The position numbers were made by a program, and so were the translations under genes. DNA of 64,000 bases, from assembly GCA_002412935.1 (NCBI GenBank), contig DHWA01000038.1, positions 1 through 64,000 of the forward strand. The letters are read 5' to 3'. This DNA comes from Patescibacteria group bacterium UBA5194 (GTDB lineage: Bacteria > Patescibacteriota > Gracilibacteria > BD1-5 > UBA6164). Positions 45,497-57,844 of the stretch are shown piece after piece. The first letter of the stretch is position 1, and every line of letters begins with the position of its first letter. The notes beneath the pieces were generated by a model that worked only from the letters and a program-made list of their open reading frames with translations, was not told the DNA's origin and ran no database searches.

Positions 45497-46372
45497 CTAA
45501 TTTATAAGTTCAGTACAAAAATGAGTAGTTATATAAAATTCATAAGAGTTAGTTCCTAATTTTTTTATAGCTATTCATAATCATATTTTACTAAATTCTT
45601 TTTTTACTATACTTTCATAATGAACTTGGTTAGATTTACCTTTTTCAGCCATATACATATCAAAAACCTGTTTTATTCATCAAATTAGTTTATTCGTACA
45701 ATCGTTTGAGTCACTACATTTATAATATCATCTTCATATATTTTCACTATTAGTGACACTATTTATATTTTTACAAACAATTCATCTATCTTTGAACCAT
45801 GAATTGATTTTATTATAATTATAATAAGAATCATTTGTATCTCTCTTATGAGATATGACTCATCTAGCTAGGGAAGTATCTACCCATTCTTCAGCAGTAT
45901 CGTTTAGTTTACTATCATAAGAATAAGTTGTTCTTAGTTTACTTTTTCTTACTTCATTATAGAATCAAAGCCAAGAGGTTCTAACTCTAGTCATATCGAT
46001 TTTGAAATCAGAGAAATTTGTCTTGCTTTCATAATTCCCCTTTGTTTCAATTTCTTTTGTAGTTTCTGTTATATTATTTTCTTGTTTGTATTTATCATTT
46101 GTATAATTTACTATATTTGTTTTTATTCAATTTAAGATCTGATAAATTTTAGAGTTCTTGTCAGTTTTTTTAATTGTTTTATTAATAGTAAATACATATT
46201 TTGTAGTTACTACATCTCATTTTATATCTATAAATTTGTTTATTTTATTGGAAATATCATTTACTAAAAGTTTATCTTTCATAGTTAATTTATAAGACTC
46301 TTCAGCAAAAGAAATTTGTAAAGAAAATATAATTACAAAGACAACGATAAATGTTTTTTTAAGGAAATTCAT
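45497..46372 (-). CDS. Secreted CAP (SCP/PR1) domain protein
   Basis: 291 residues, signal peptide MNFLKKTFIVVFVIIFSLQI with cleavage near SFA. The CAP domain (about 130-291) shows NEVRKSKLRTTYSYDSKLNDTA at its start, SHKRDTNDS, NENI-type SENIGRGYY, HYESIVKKEFSKIGLGIA and a C-terminal beta strand. Seven cysteines, several likely paired. CAP proteins are extracytoplasmic sterol/lipid binders or proteases. It converges on the second ATP-grasp gene with two bases between the stops. Confidence 0.82.
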
Positions 46373-46413
46373 AATAAAAAATTACTTATAATGTGTGAGT
46401 ATTATAAGTAATT
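46373..46413 (-). terminator. Terminator between kinase-like and CAP genes
   Basis: AATTACTTATAAT, eight-base loop, ATTATAAGTAATT; on the minus strand it is followed by a T-run just before the CAP start. Confidence 0.7.
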
Positions 46414-46476
46414 CATTTTATTCTCAAAAAGATTTTAAATTATTATAGTTTTTGGTAGCTTATTCTATTATCATTT

Positions 46477-47340
46477 TTATTTTTTAGTAGGATTTAAATA
46501 ATCATTATATGTTTTTTTAAAAAGATCGTGGTATTTTTTAGGTAAAAAATTTAATACTACTATTATATCATTATTAATAACACTTTCCCATGTTAAAACT
46601 TTTTTTGAATTTTTGTAAGTATGAGGAAATTCCTCTTTAAATTGTACTCATTTTATATCAACAAGACTAGCATTAGTTCAATTTATAATCCAGTTTAAAT
46701 TATGTGGATGAATATGAACTACTCATAAACTATGAATCGTTGCTAATTCTATTCATATACTTATAACGACTTCTCTTTTGTTTGTATCATTTTTTTTTGA
46801 AAAAAACTCGCTAGCAGTTACTCATTTCTTTTTTTCAACAATAAGTATAGGAAAATAATTTTCTAATTCTATGTATCATAATAAGGTTTCCATAAAAATT
46901 CATTTTTTTTCTATTTCTTGTATTACTAATCATAAATTTCTAATTCTAGAATCTTCATAATATCTTCAGATTTTTCATATAATTGGGTATCAAGGTAACA
47001 CATATTTTACTACTATTTCTTTATTGTTTGATAATTTATAGAATATAGCTCTTTCATTACCTCAGTTCTTTTTATAAGTTTCTGTTAATAATCATGATCA
47101 ATCTAGAAAATGATAATTTTTTACTTTATAATATTCTAAAATAGAAAATTCATTATTTAGAAATGATAGTTTTAAATTTGGATTAACCACCATTTTAAAA
47201 TTACCTTTAAATAAATTACTATCTTGTACTGTATTATTTTGTACTATATGTACTTTTCAGTTAATATTCGCAAGCATTAATGAAACTGGTTTATTATTTT
47301 CCAGGGTAGTAGTATCATTATCTCTTAAAATTAACACCAT
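46477..47340 (-). CDS. Protein-kinase-like fold (RIO/APH type) protein
   Basis: 287 residues. The N-terminal lobe carries a Lys in EIVVKYVLPGYP near 112. The C-lobe has LATIHSLGVVHIHPHNLNWII near 205-225 (H-x-H-x-x-N catalytic loop) and SLVDIKGVQF with the metal Asp. This is the pattern of RIO, lipopolysaccharide-kinase and aminoglycoside-phosphotransferase relatives, except the usual HxD catalytic Asp reads His. Cytosolic. The substrate cannot be predicted, and it may be inactive. The initiating ATG is followed by GTG, so either could start. Confidence 0.6.
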
Positions 47341-47412
47341 ATTAAATTATTAATATTAATAATTTAATAATAAGTATTATATAATATAAGTCAAGTATAA
47401 TTATAGTTTAAT

Positions 47413-47443
47413 AACAAAAAAGAAGGATTGCATCCTTCTTTTT
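47413..47443 (-). terminator. Strong terminator
   Basis: AAAAAAGAAGGAT, TGC, ATCCTTCTTTTTT, symmetrical, downstream of the 152-aa gene. Confidence 0.85.
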
Positions 47444-47454
47444 TACTTGAATAA

Positions 47455-47913
47455 TTACCTTCCTCTTGAAGAGTAACTACTTCCTCATCTTGAACTAGGT
47501 TTTCTAGTACTAGATCTTTGTCATCTTCTTTCGTCTCTTTTTGGAGGGAATCAACCACTTCTATATTCTCAATCATTGTTTTCAGTTTTTTTATAAGAAC
47601 TGTCATTTCTAGGAAAACTAGGTCTACTTGAACCAGAATCTCTAGAACCATAACTTTTTCTCTCGTATGAACCACTTTTAAAATCATCAGATTTTCTGTA
47701 AGTACTATCTTTTTTTGGAAATCCTGTTCTACTTAAACCAGAATCTCTAGGAGTATAACTTTTCTTTTCCTCTATATTTCAAATTTTTCTTTCTAGAGAA
47801 ACAATTGATTTTTCCAAAGATGTAATTGTATTCTCCAAAGAATTAACAGTTTTAGTTAAAGAGCTAATAGCTTTTTCTAGAGAGCTATTTTTTTCTTCTA
47901 AATATTCTTGCAT
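47455..47913 (-). CDS. Coiled-coil protein with helicase-like RGG/SR tail
   Basis: 152 residues. Residues 1-48 form a Leu/Ser heptad coil (SLEKAISSLTKTVNSLE). The rest is low-complexity Arg/Ser/Gly/Asp with repeats of RDSG and SYERKSYGS. The last 55 residues align with the tail of the adjacent DEAD-box helicase: SSYKKTENN, KRDERRGQRSSTR and RGR at the end, against [22 protein letters not shown] and RGR. Probably an RNA-binding, self-associating partner of the helicase, derived by partial duplication. Confidence 0.75.
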
Positions 47914-48044
47914 AAAAATTAAATTAAATATTAAAAATAATACTAGTATTATTTTAAAATCTGAATTTTCTTACTGAGGAACTTGGCTTTTGCCTCAAAT
48001 AATCCTAGTTTTAAAAAATCAGATTTTAAAATATCTTTAGTATA

Positions 48045-49481
48045 TTATCTTCATCTAAAACTACTACTACTTCAACTATCTCTTCTTGTTGTACTTCTTT
48101 GTCATCTTTGTTCATCTCTTTTAGCAAAATATCAAGTACTTCTATGTTCACTAGATTTATTATCATCAGTTTTTCTATAAGAAGAACTATCTCTTGAAGA
48201 AGAACTATCTCTTGATCAAAAACTTCTTCTTTCTCCAGATCCACTTCTTCCAGAACTAAATCCAGAGCTTCTTCATCCTCTATTACCTCATCCAAATCAT
48301 CATCTTCATCTATTTCATCCAAAACCACCTCTTCATGAAGGACTTCTTTCTGCTACTTTTCTTTCTATTTCTTCTCATTCATTATTTACTTGTTTTATTT
48401 GTATTTTATTAGTTCTTTCAATATTCTTTAAAGAATATTGTTCATTTCAAGAAACAAACATTATAGCTTTACCACTTGCACCTGCTCTACCAGTTCTACC
48501 AATTCTATGTATATAACTTTCAGGATCAGTAGGTACATCAAAGTTTACTACTAGATCTATATTTTTCATATTTAATCATCTAGCAGCTACATCAGTAACT
48601 ACAAATATATTTGAATATCCATCTTGGAAATCTTTCAATGCTTTAAATCTCTCTCTTTGTCTCATATCTCAATTTAAATAAGATGCTTTAAATCAATCAT
48701 CATTTAATTTGTTAGATAACATTTCAGTATCTCTTTTTGTTTGTACAAAAACTATAGTTTTCTCAGATTTATGAGTTTTTATAAATCTATTTAAAAGATC
48801 ATATTTATGTATATGAGGAGTTTCTACAAAAGAATGGTCTATTTTTTCAGTAGTTATAGCATCTGTTGATTTAATAAATGTATAATTTATTCAAAGATAT
48901 TTTTCTATAATTTTTTTAATTTCAGAAGTTATTGTAGCAGAAAAAGAAAAAACTTGTTTAAGATTAGTTAATCAATCCCAAATATATTCTATATCATCCA
49001 CAAACCCCATATCAAGCATTCTATCTACTTCATCAAGTACAAAAAAGTTTATATGTTCTAGTTTCAATACTTTTCTTTCAATTAAGTCAATTACTCTTCA
49101 AGGAGTTCAGATTACTATATCTTGTCATTTTCTGATTAAGTCTATTTGTTTGTAAATAGGACTTCAACCGTAAACAGCTAGAGATGAAACTCTATGATAT
49201 TTACTTAGTTTAAATATTTCTTCTTTTATTTGAGTTACAAGTTCTCTAGTTGGAGCTATTATAAGAGCTTGAGTTCATCTCTTATTTGGATCCATATTTT
49301 GTAATAAAGATAATGCAAATGCAGCAGTTTTACCTGTACCAGTTTGTGATTGTCCAATTACATTTTTTCCAGCGAAAGCTTCTTTTATTACATCATTTTG
49401 TACTTGAGTTGGAGTTACATATCCCATCTCAGTAATAGCTTTAAGTATATTTTCGTTAAGTCATAGTTCGTTAAAATCCAT
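48045..49481 (-). CDS. DEAD-box RNA helicase with RGG tail
   Basis: 478 residues. Q-motif (TPTQVQNDV), motif [14 protein letters not shown] near 42, [13 protein letters not shown] in place of DEAD (motif II reads [10 protein letters not shown]), SAT in FSFSATIT, and [10 protein letters not shown]. About 130 disordered residues rich in Gly, Arg and Ser follow (GRGGFGGNRG, RRSFGSRDSS), typical of RNA-binding helicases active at low temperature. Gly in the tail is encoded largely by TGA. The tail is shared with the 152-aa neighbour downstream. Confidence 0.93.
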
Positions 49482-50104
49482 ATTTATATATGTTTAAAAA
49501 ATAAGTGAAGAAAAAGATAAATAGAAAAAATATATCTAAACAATATAAAAAAAATAATTCTATAAATTTAGAAAGACAAATACTTTTATCTTTATTCTTT
49601 ATTTTGAATTATTAAAGTTTTTTATTTTTACATAAAAATAAACCTCATATAAAAAAGGAAATGGCAGTATTTCATTTTTTATGATTTAAGGAATATCTTT
49701 AATATAATGTCATACTCGTGCTTTGTCACGAAGTATTCAGTTTGCAAAATTTACTGAAAATGGTGATAAGCAAAGGTAGAGAGTGGGAAAATTTCATTTT
49801 TTATATCTTTTTATAGATTTGTTGAAATTTTAGATTTTCCTTAAAAAAAGTTGTTTTTAAAACTTTTCAAATTCGAGAGTATTATATAGATTAATTTTAA
49901 ATTGCAAATTTATTTTTAATAATAACTATATTAGTTGATATTTAAAGTTAATAGTCAAGTATTTTTTTTATTTTTCTATAAAAATATGATATTATTATAG
50001 AAAAATGAAGAGTTTATGAAAAAATACCAGAAATAATATACTTATTTTATTTATTAGATATAATAAAAAAAATAATATATTATTAATATTTAATTCTATT
50101 AAAA
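49482..50104. other. Gene-free gap
   Basis: A 623-base A/T-rich gap with one short interspersed palindrome (49708-49741). No open frame worth calling and no hairpin terminator that I can place. Confidence 0.7.
49708..49741. repeat. GTCATACTCG palindrome
   Basis: TGTCATACTCGTG, CTTTGT, CACGAAGTAT, a short member of the family at 11169. Confidence 0.65.
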
Positions 50105-50686
50105 ATGTTTTCTAAAATAAATGAGATATTGAAAGAAATAGATCAGAAAAAAAAAGATTTAGTAAAAGAATATGAATTACTAAAAAAGACTTACTCATTT
50201 TATATAGAATGAAAAAGAGTAATTTTTTCTGGAAAAACTAAAGAATATAATAAAAATTTTAAGGAAGGAGTTTTTAAATATATATTTACTGCAAAAATCA
50301 GGCATTTATTATCAGCTCCGTTTATTTACGCTATGATAATACCAGCTTTATTTTTGGATCTATTTTTGATTATTTATCAGCAAACTTGTTTTAGACTTTA
50401 TAGAATTCATTTTGTAAAAAGAAAGGATTATATAATTTATGATAGAAGATATTTAGATTATTTAAATATAATACAAAAAGTTAATTGTATTTATTGTTCT
50501 CGGATTAATTGACTTTTCTCTTATGCAGTTGAAATAGCAGGTAGAACAGAACAATATTGGTGTCCAATAAAACCATCAAAAAATATGAAATGATGACATT
50601 CTAGGCAAAAGCATTTTGCTGATTATGGTGATCCAGAATGATTTAAAGAGTGTTTTAATAAAAGTGATGAAGGTTGTAAGATATAA
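50105..50686 (+). CDS. Membrane-anchored CxxC protein, conserved type
   Basis: 193 residues. An N-terminal coil, then one or two hydrophobic segments (APFIYAMIIPALFLDLFLII near 77), then a conserved-looking cytosolic tail: YDRRYLDYLNIIQKVNCIYC near 118, INGLFSYAVEIAGRTEQYWC near 140, and the pattern HSRQKHFADYGDPE. CxxC, a further Cys and His residues could bind metal. I recognise the pattern from conserved but uncharacterised bacterial membrane proteins, without a named function. A terminator follows. Confidence 0.75.
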
Positions 50687-50693
50687 TAAATAA

Positions 50694-50744
50694 AAAAAAT
50701 CAAGAAAAGAAGTTATTTAATAACCTATTTTCTTGATTTTTTTT
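50694..50744 (+). terminator. Hairpin terminator
   Basis: AATCAAGAAAA arm, loop, TTTTCTTGATT then a T-run. Confidence 0.8.
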
Positions 50745-50789
50745 GAATTTAGTGATAGAATTAAATAAATACAAATTAATTATAAAATT

Positions 50790-52502
50790 ATGTCAATTGA
50801 AACACAACAATCATCTGAGAAAATAAAAAATCCTGAACAAATAGAAAATTCTGATAAGTTAAAAAAATGACCAGAATGAAAAGATTGGTATTCAGAAGAC
50901 AAAACTGATAAAAAAATAGAAAGACAAACAAAGTTAGACTCATACAAGACGGTATTATCTAGTTTTGGAAAAGAATTAGAAAGTATAAATTTAGAAAAAG
51001 ATAAAGAGAAAAAGATGCAAGATTTTGCTTTGCTTTATGTAGGAGTTGATAGTTATCAAAAAGAAATAAGCAATATTGCATTGAAAGTTCCAAAGATAAA
51101 TAGTACATTTAATGAAGGAGAAAAAATAGATAGTTTTTGTGAAGATTTTAAAGATAAAATAATGGAAAATAGTTGAGACAAAGTAAAATTGAATGAAATA
51201 GTATCTAAATTATTTGATAAAATAAGTAACAAAGATTTTTTAAAATACACTGCAAAAGATCAAAGACTTGAAAAAATAACAAAACCACCAAAAGAAGCCA
51301 AAGATGTAAAATCATGAGATGATATAAGATTTACTTTTACATTTGAAGATAAATTAAATGAAAATCTTTATTTAAAAACAACAGCTGGGCAAGTATTGCC
51401 AGGAGAAATTAGAGCAGTTGAATCTGATTGAGTACAATACTCTAGAGATAGTATTTGATGAGAATTTTTTACTACAAATAATGAAAGATTATTGATTCAT
51501 GAATGAACTCAAATAAAAATATGAAAAATAGGAACTTCAGAAGAGATGACTAAAATGTCAAAAGAAAATGATTTAAAGGTTGCTGAATACTTAAAACAAA
51601 ATCCTAACTCAGATAGTAAAATAGTTTCAGAATCAATAAATAGATGAATAGATCCAAAAATTGCTGTGATGACTTTTTCTGATTTGATAAAATGAAAAAC
51701 AGATCAAAATGAAATAGATGCAGTTTTAGAAGATGTTTTTACAGAATTTGATAGGACAAGGTGAAATTATAATGTAGATTCTAAAGAAGTAGCTGATAAG
51801 TGATCTGTAAATTGATCTGAATTTATAATTATGTTATTATCTAAATTTTTATGAAATAATTGGAAAACAAAAGCAAAAGAATATTGAATTTCAGATGAAA
51901 ATATTAAACTTTCAGAAACAAATTGAGCTGTAAATATGGGTATGAAATCTGAAGATATAAAAAATGCTGATAATTTACAAGATTGATGATATTTAAAATG
52001 AAGAAAATTACTAGATAATCCTGCTTTTTCAAAGAAACTTGATGAAGTATCTAATAGTATATGAGCAAATAGAGATGACTTAATAAAAATTATGATGGCA
52101 GAATCAACACTTGATCCTAGAATTATTAATCCTTATTCAAATGCAACTTGATTAATTCAATTTATGCCTAATACTGCAAAATGATTATGAACTTCTGTTT
52201 GAAAAATAAGAGGTATGAATTGAGTAGAACAGTTGGATTTAGTTGAAAAATATTTTAAACAAAATAGTAAATGATATCCTCTAGATTCAATTGAAAAACT
52301 TTATCAAGTAGTTTTTTATCCATATTCACTTAATAAATCTCCAGATTTTGTATTTGGTAGTCAAGATTGAAAGGCTAATATAATAAAATCTCAAAATAAA
52401 GTTATATCAAAATTTTCAAGTAGACCAGATTGACTTATAGATTGATATGCATTTTCAAGATATGTTCAAGATCATGTTTCAAAGTTATCTAATATAGCAT
52501 AA
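50790..52502 (+). CDS. Signal-less lytic transglycosylase-like protein
   Basis: 570 residues. The last 140 form a SLT domain: IKIMMAESTLDPRIINPYS near 450 with the catalytic Glu, ATGLIQFMPNTAKGLG, and the Tyr region LYQVVFYPYSLNKSP. The first 440 residues are Lys/Glu-rich, partly coiled, with no signal peptide. A beta domain (about 170-260, SGDDIRFTFTFED, GEIRAVESDG) lies between. It cleaves glycan strands of peptidoglycan. Lack of a leader suggests export by a contractile, phage-like or T4SS-type route, or release by lysis. Strong terminator follows. Confidence 0.8.
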
Positions 52503-52547
52503 TTTAAAAAAGAGAATATTTATTAAGAAATATTCTCTTTTTTAAAT
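52501..52547. terminator. Perfect long terminator
   Basis: AATTTAAAAAAGAGAATATT pairs with AATATTCTCTTTTTTAAATT; it serves both this gene and the convergent membrane gene. Confidence 0.85.
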
Positions 52548-52552
52548 TTTAA

Positions 52553-53005
52553 TTAAACCCTTATTTTTTCTATTTTATATCAGTATCTAAGACATTTTCA
52601 AGTTATACATTTTCATGTTATTCAAGCAAATAATGGGAATAATCACATAAATCAGATAAGTACATCTATATCAAGAGTTGCACTTTCTTTTATTTTTGCT
52701 GAAATATAAAAAAGTAGAATTCAATAAACTATTTGAAGTATTCTTATTTTTAGACTTTTAAATAAACAAACATTTGTTATTCATACTATTATAGGAATTA
52801 ATCATAAAGATATAAAAAAGTATTTAATATAAAGTACAGTAGATTCACTTACATCTATCCAAAAGAAATTTGTATCAAGTCATTTATTTAGAAATATTAA
52901 ATTATAATAAAGACTTCAAGAAAAAATTAATCAAAAAACAATTCTAGATAAAAGTATAGTTTTATCACTTGGCCTTTTTTTTATAAAATTAATTAATCAC
53001 ATCAT
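52553..53005 (-). CDS. Four-helix membrane protein
   Basis: 150 residues, four hydrophobic helices, a basic N-terminus (MMGLINFIKKRPSDK) and a C-terminal GKCITGKCLRYG segment with two CxxxxC-spaced Cys and basic residues. The end resembles a small ribbon or binding site on the cytosolic face. Function unknown. Two tandem ATG codons make the start uncertain by one residue. Confidence 0.65.
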
Positions 53006-53206
53006 ATTAAAGTATATTAAGTATTATAAAGAATAAATAGAATAAGATATTATCATTTTTAAAAAATCTTATTCTCTTTAAAAGAAGTATATTTAAAATT
53101 ATATTTTTTCAAAATTTAAGATGATAATTTGATTAAAAATATATTAAATGATATACTTATTAGGAAAATTAAAAAAACAAATAAGTTTATTAATTAATTT
53201 AAAAAT

Positions 53207-54562
53207 ATGGAAAAAACACAAAATCAATTAACTGATATTATTGCCAGAGAAAATGGTACTGATTTTAATAAATCAATAAAAATTGCTATTGCTGATGGAG
53301 AAATTGATAATAATGAACTAAAATCTCTAAGTAGAGCTTATAAAGAAAATATATCTGGGAAAATACAAATAACAAAAGAAAATATAAATCAACTTAAAAG
53401 AAGTTTAAATGTTTGAAAAAAAGGTTGATTATGAGTTATATTTAAAGCATTGAATAACATTTCAGAATATAATCCTGAATGAAATGAAATTATTACTACT
53501 TTAAAAGAATTTGAAAATTCATCTTTTGATAAAGAAAATAATACTCCTGATTCCTCAGCCAAAGCAATTTCGGCTATACAATGATGATTAAAATTACTTG
53601 GATATGATACAGGGAAATTAGATTGACAATTTGGTAAAAATACTAAAACAGCATTAATGCAATTTCAAAAAAAATATAATAAAGATAATAAATATGCAAA
53701 TGTATGAACAAAGTGATTACCATGACCAAAAGTTATTAATGCTTTGATAAAAGAGTTGGAAAATAAAAAAATAGCTACAGAACTAGTAATTACAAAAGCA
53801 CCAGATACAAAAGTACCAGTTGCAGAAGTAAAAATTGTAAAAGTACCAGATGTAAAATTACCAGTTGCAGAAGCAAAAATTGTAAAAGTACCATATGCAG
53901 AAGCAACAGTTACAAAAATACAAGTTCCAGAAACAATATATGCAAATGAAAAGAGAAAAGAGCATTTCGCTTATTTTAAAGATAAATTTATGACTTGAAT
54001 TAATGAATTAACAAGAGATTTAAAACTTTCTAATTCACAAATTAAAGAACTTTTTAATTTAAATAATCCAATTAGTAAAGAAGAATTTTCAAATACCTAT
54101 AATAGGTGACTTGCTAATAATGAAATTTTTTATAAATATGAAGATTTATTTAAAATGGGAAAACGAATTGGTTTAAAAGTAAGTGAAAATGAAAATAAAA
54201 TACAATTTAATTTTACTCAACAACCAATACCAAAATTTAGATCAGCATTAACAGAAGAAGCAAGAGAAGAAATTTTAAGTCATAAATTAAGTAGTTATAT
54301 CAAAAAAATAGAATCACTTATATTGGATACTGATGTTCTTATAAAATTTCCATCAGCTTTACAAAATAGAATTAAAATATATTTTCTCGATGATCTTGAA
54401 ACTAAAGATGATTTTGATACTGAAACACAAAAAGATATAGAAAATACTATAAAATCTCTAGAAGATTTACAAAAAGCTTATCCAAACGAAATAGGAGAAT
54501 TAGTAAATAAGAGAATTAATAATTTAATACAAAAATTGAAAAATGAAATAAATAAAAAATAA
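53207..54562 (+). CDS. Peptidoglycan-binding protein with Val-Pro repeats
   Basis: 451 residues. No signal peptide. A PG_binding_1 domain near 118-163 (AISAIQGGLKLLGYDTGKLD and FGKNTKTALMQFQKKY) binds cell-wall glycan or peptide. Then Pro/Val/Lys/Ala repeats (about 188-245) of the type KVPVAEVKIVKVPD, encoded by three imperfect DNA repeats of about 60 bases. A helical C-terminal region of some 200 residues follows. The short helical N-terminus begins MEKTQNQLTDIIARENG. No leader, as in the transglycosylase gene upstream; both may be delivered to another cell's wall. Confidence 0.75.
53795..53955 (+). repeat. Tandem repeats in the Val-Pro region
   Basis: Units containing GCACCAGATACAAAAGTACC and GTACCAGATGTAAAATTACC, with AAAATTGTAAAAGTACCA, recur three times, making the VAEVKIVKVPD-type peptide. 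Confidence 0.75.
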
Positions 54563-54611
54563 TATAATTATTGATAAATGAAATAAATAAAAAATAATAT
54601 AATTATTGATA
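54541..54611 (+). repeat. Tandem duplication at the gene end
   Basis: A block starting AATGAAATAAATAAAAAATA and ending AATTATTGATA occurs twice; the first copy includes the stop codon of the 451-aa gene. Confidence 0.85.
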
Positions 54612-54632
54612 AAGTAACTTATTTATAATATT

Positions 54633-55838
<1,206 letters not shown>

Positions 55839-55841
55839 ATT

Positions 55842-56465
55842 TTAATAATTTGGTTCTATAACATTTTTTCATTCTTCTTTTATCATTCCTTTTAACATTT
55901 CTTCATTCTCTTTCTTTTTTTCACTTCTTTCATTTTTTTGAGTGTTTGTAAAATATCTATGATTCCATAAAAAATCTAGAGAAGAATGATGCCAGTCAGG
56001 GGCTTTTATTTTTATTTTTTTAATAGTTTCAAGTTCTTTTTTTAGTTTTTCTCATTTTAAGAAAAAATCATCTCTTCATAAATTATCTAAATCTGAATCT
56101 TTTATTATTTTTTCTAGTATATTTGAAGGAGTACTATAATTTGGGTCAGTAGATAGAATAAGTTTTTCAATTATTTTGATTTTTTCTATAGAATAAAATT
56201 TTGATTTTAAATAATTTTGCGCAATTTTTGCTCATATATATTCATTATTTTCATATTGGATTGTAAATCAAGCATCATGAAAAAGTCATGCTAATGCTAA
56301 TACCTCTATATCTTCATTTGTAAGTCATTCTTTTTCTCCTAGATATACAGCTCTAGTCATTACATCCAAAGCATGTTCATACTGGTGATAATATAGATTT
56401 TCTAATGGCATAAGTATAGAGTTTACATATTTTTTTGCATCAGTTATAATTTTATTATCTTGCAT
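55842..56465 (-). CDS. HD-domain phosphohydrolase
   Basis: 207 residues. Metal motif: His in YYHQYEHALDV near 27-31, HD in GLFHDAGFTIQ near 63, and a distal Asp in IKDSDLDNLGRDDF near 125. The family hydrolyses phosphomonoesters or nucleotides, often 5'-nucleotides or cyclic or alarmone signals; the substrate is unknown. The C-terminus is basic and Lys/Glu-rich. Cotranscribed with tgt downstream. Confidence 0.85.
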
Positions 56466-56510
56466 TTTTATTTATAAAGGAATAAGTATAAATTTGAGAA
56501 TTAGTAATTA

Positions 56511-57824
56511 TTAATTAACTATTTTCACTACATCATTATATGTTACTATTATACTCAAAAAAATCAAAAGTACAAAAAAACTTAGATGAATTAATCATTC
56601 TATATGTGGAGGAATTCATTTTTTTCAAGTTACTTTTCTTATAATCTCATTTATAGTCATAAAAAGAAATCTTCATCAATCTAGAGCTGGTATAGGAAGC
56701 AAGTTAAATACTCATAAATTTATACTTATTAAAGATGCTAAAATTAAAATTATTGAAAATCATCATTTCATAGCATCATTAACTACTGAAATTATTCAAA
56801 CAGGTCAGCTCATACTTTCTACAGCCTCTTCTCTTTCTTTTTTTGTATTTGGAAATGTTAGTTTTGAAACCAAAGTTCAAAGGGCTTTAAATGTAAGCAA
56901 AGATTCATTGTAAACTTCTTTTGAAGCAATTAAAAAAGATTTAGGTAAATTATATTGATATTCAAATTCTTTATTGTATTTTATATTTGGAGCTAGATAT
57001 GATCATATTTTTCAATCTGTTCAAATTTTTATATTAATATTTTCTTTTTTTCATTTCCTATCTATTTCAAAAATTAATTCTTTTCAACTACTCTTAGAAA
57101 TTAGGTTTTTTACCTCATCAGAATTAGTTACTGTATTTCAGTCTATTTTTAAAAGTAAATCATCATTTTTAATACCACTTTTATCTGCTAATGATCAAGT
57201 TAGAGGATAAAGATAAATTCATGGATTTTCTATTAAAAGTCATTTTTCTATAGATTGTTCTATAGTTGGAAACATCATTATATCAAGATTTGTAGCTATC
57301 TTATCATTGATTCATATAGGTTTTACTCATACAGTAAATAAAATAGTAAATATAATTATAGCAAACAAAAAATTCATAAAAACTCAAGCCAATATAATTA
57401 TACTTTGTTGCCAATAAGATTTATTTACTAGATTGTCTTTATCTTGATTTTTATTTAATTCAATTAGTAATTTTTTTCTGTCATCTTCAGAAATTGAATT
57501 TCATAATTTATCAAAAATTTCTATATCGCTTTCTAATATTTGTTTTAATTCTTCTTGAGGATATGATTTCTTATCTTTATCATAAATCAAAAAATAATTT
57601 AAGTTTTCTCATTTTAATCTCACAAATCATCAGATAGGGAACCAGTTTAAAGTATATTCTGTTCAATGTTTATCTTTCCAAAGTTTTTTTGCTTTTGGAG
57701 GTATTCCAAGTCCAAATTCATAAACTTTTACTCAAAAAATACGAGCAGTTTTAAAATGCCCAAATTCGTGGACTAAAACTATTACAGAAAACATTACTAG
57801 GGCTACAATTATTCAAAGGAACAT
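56511..57824 (-). CDS. rseP: Site-2 metalloprotease RseP
   Basis: Membrane zinc protease of regulated intramembrane proteolysis. HEFGHFKTARIF at residues 19-30 in the first helix and the metal-binding LDG motif (NLLPIPALDGGRF near 390) are both present. One PDZ domain (about 215-290, GSLADKSGIKNDDLLLKIDG) lies between. 437 residues. A cytosolic insertion of about 80 charged residues follows the first helix, a plausible lineage feature. Expected to cleave anti-sigma factors and remnants of signal peptides. Confidence 0.93.
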
Positions 57825-57844
57825 AAATTTTAGATTAAAGATAA

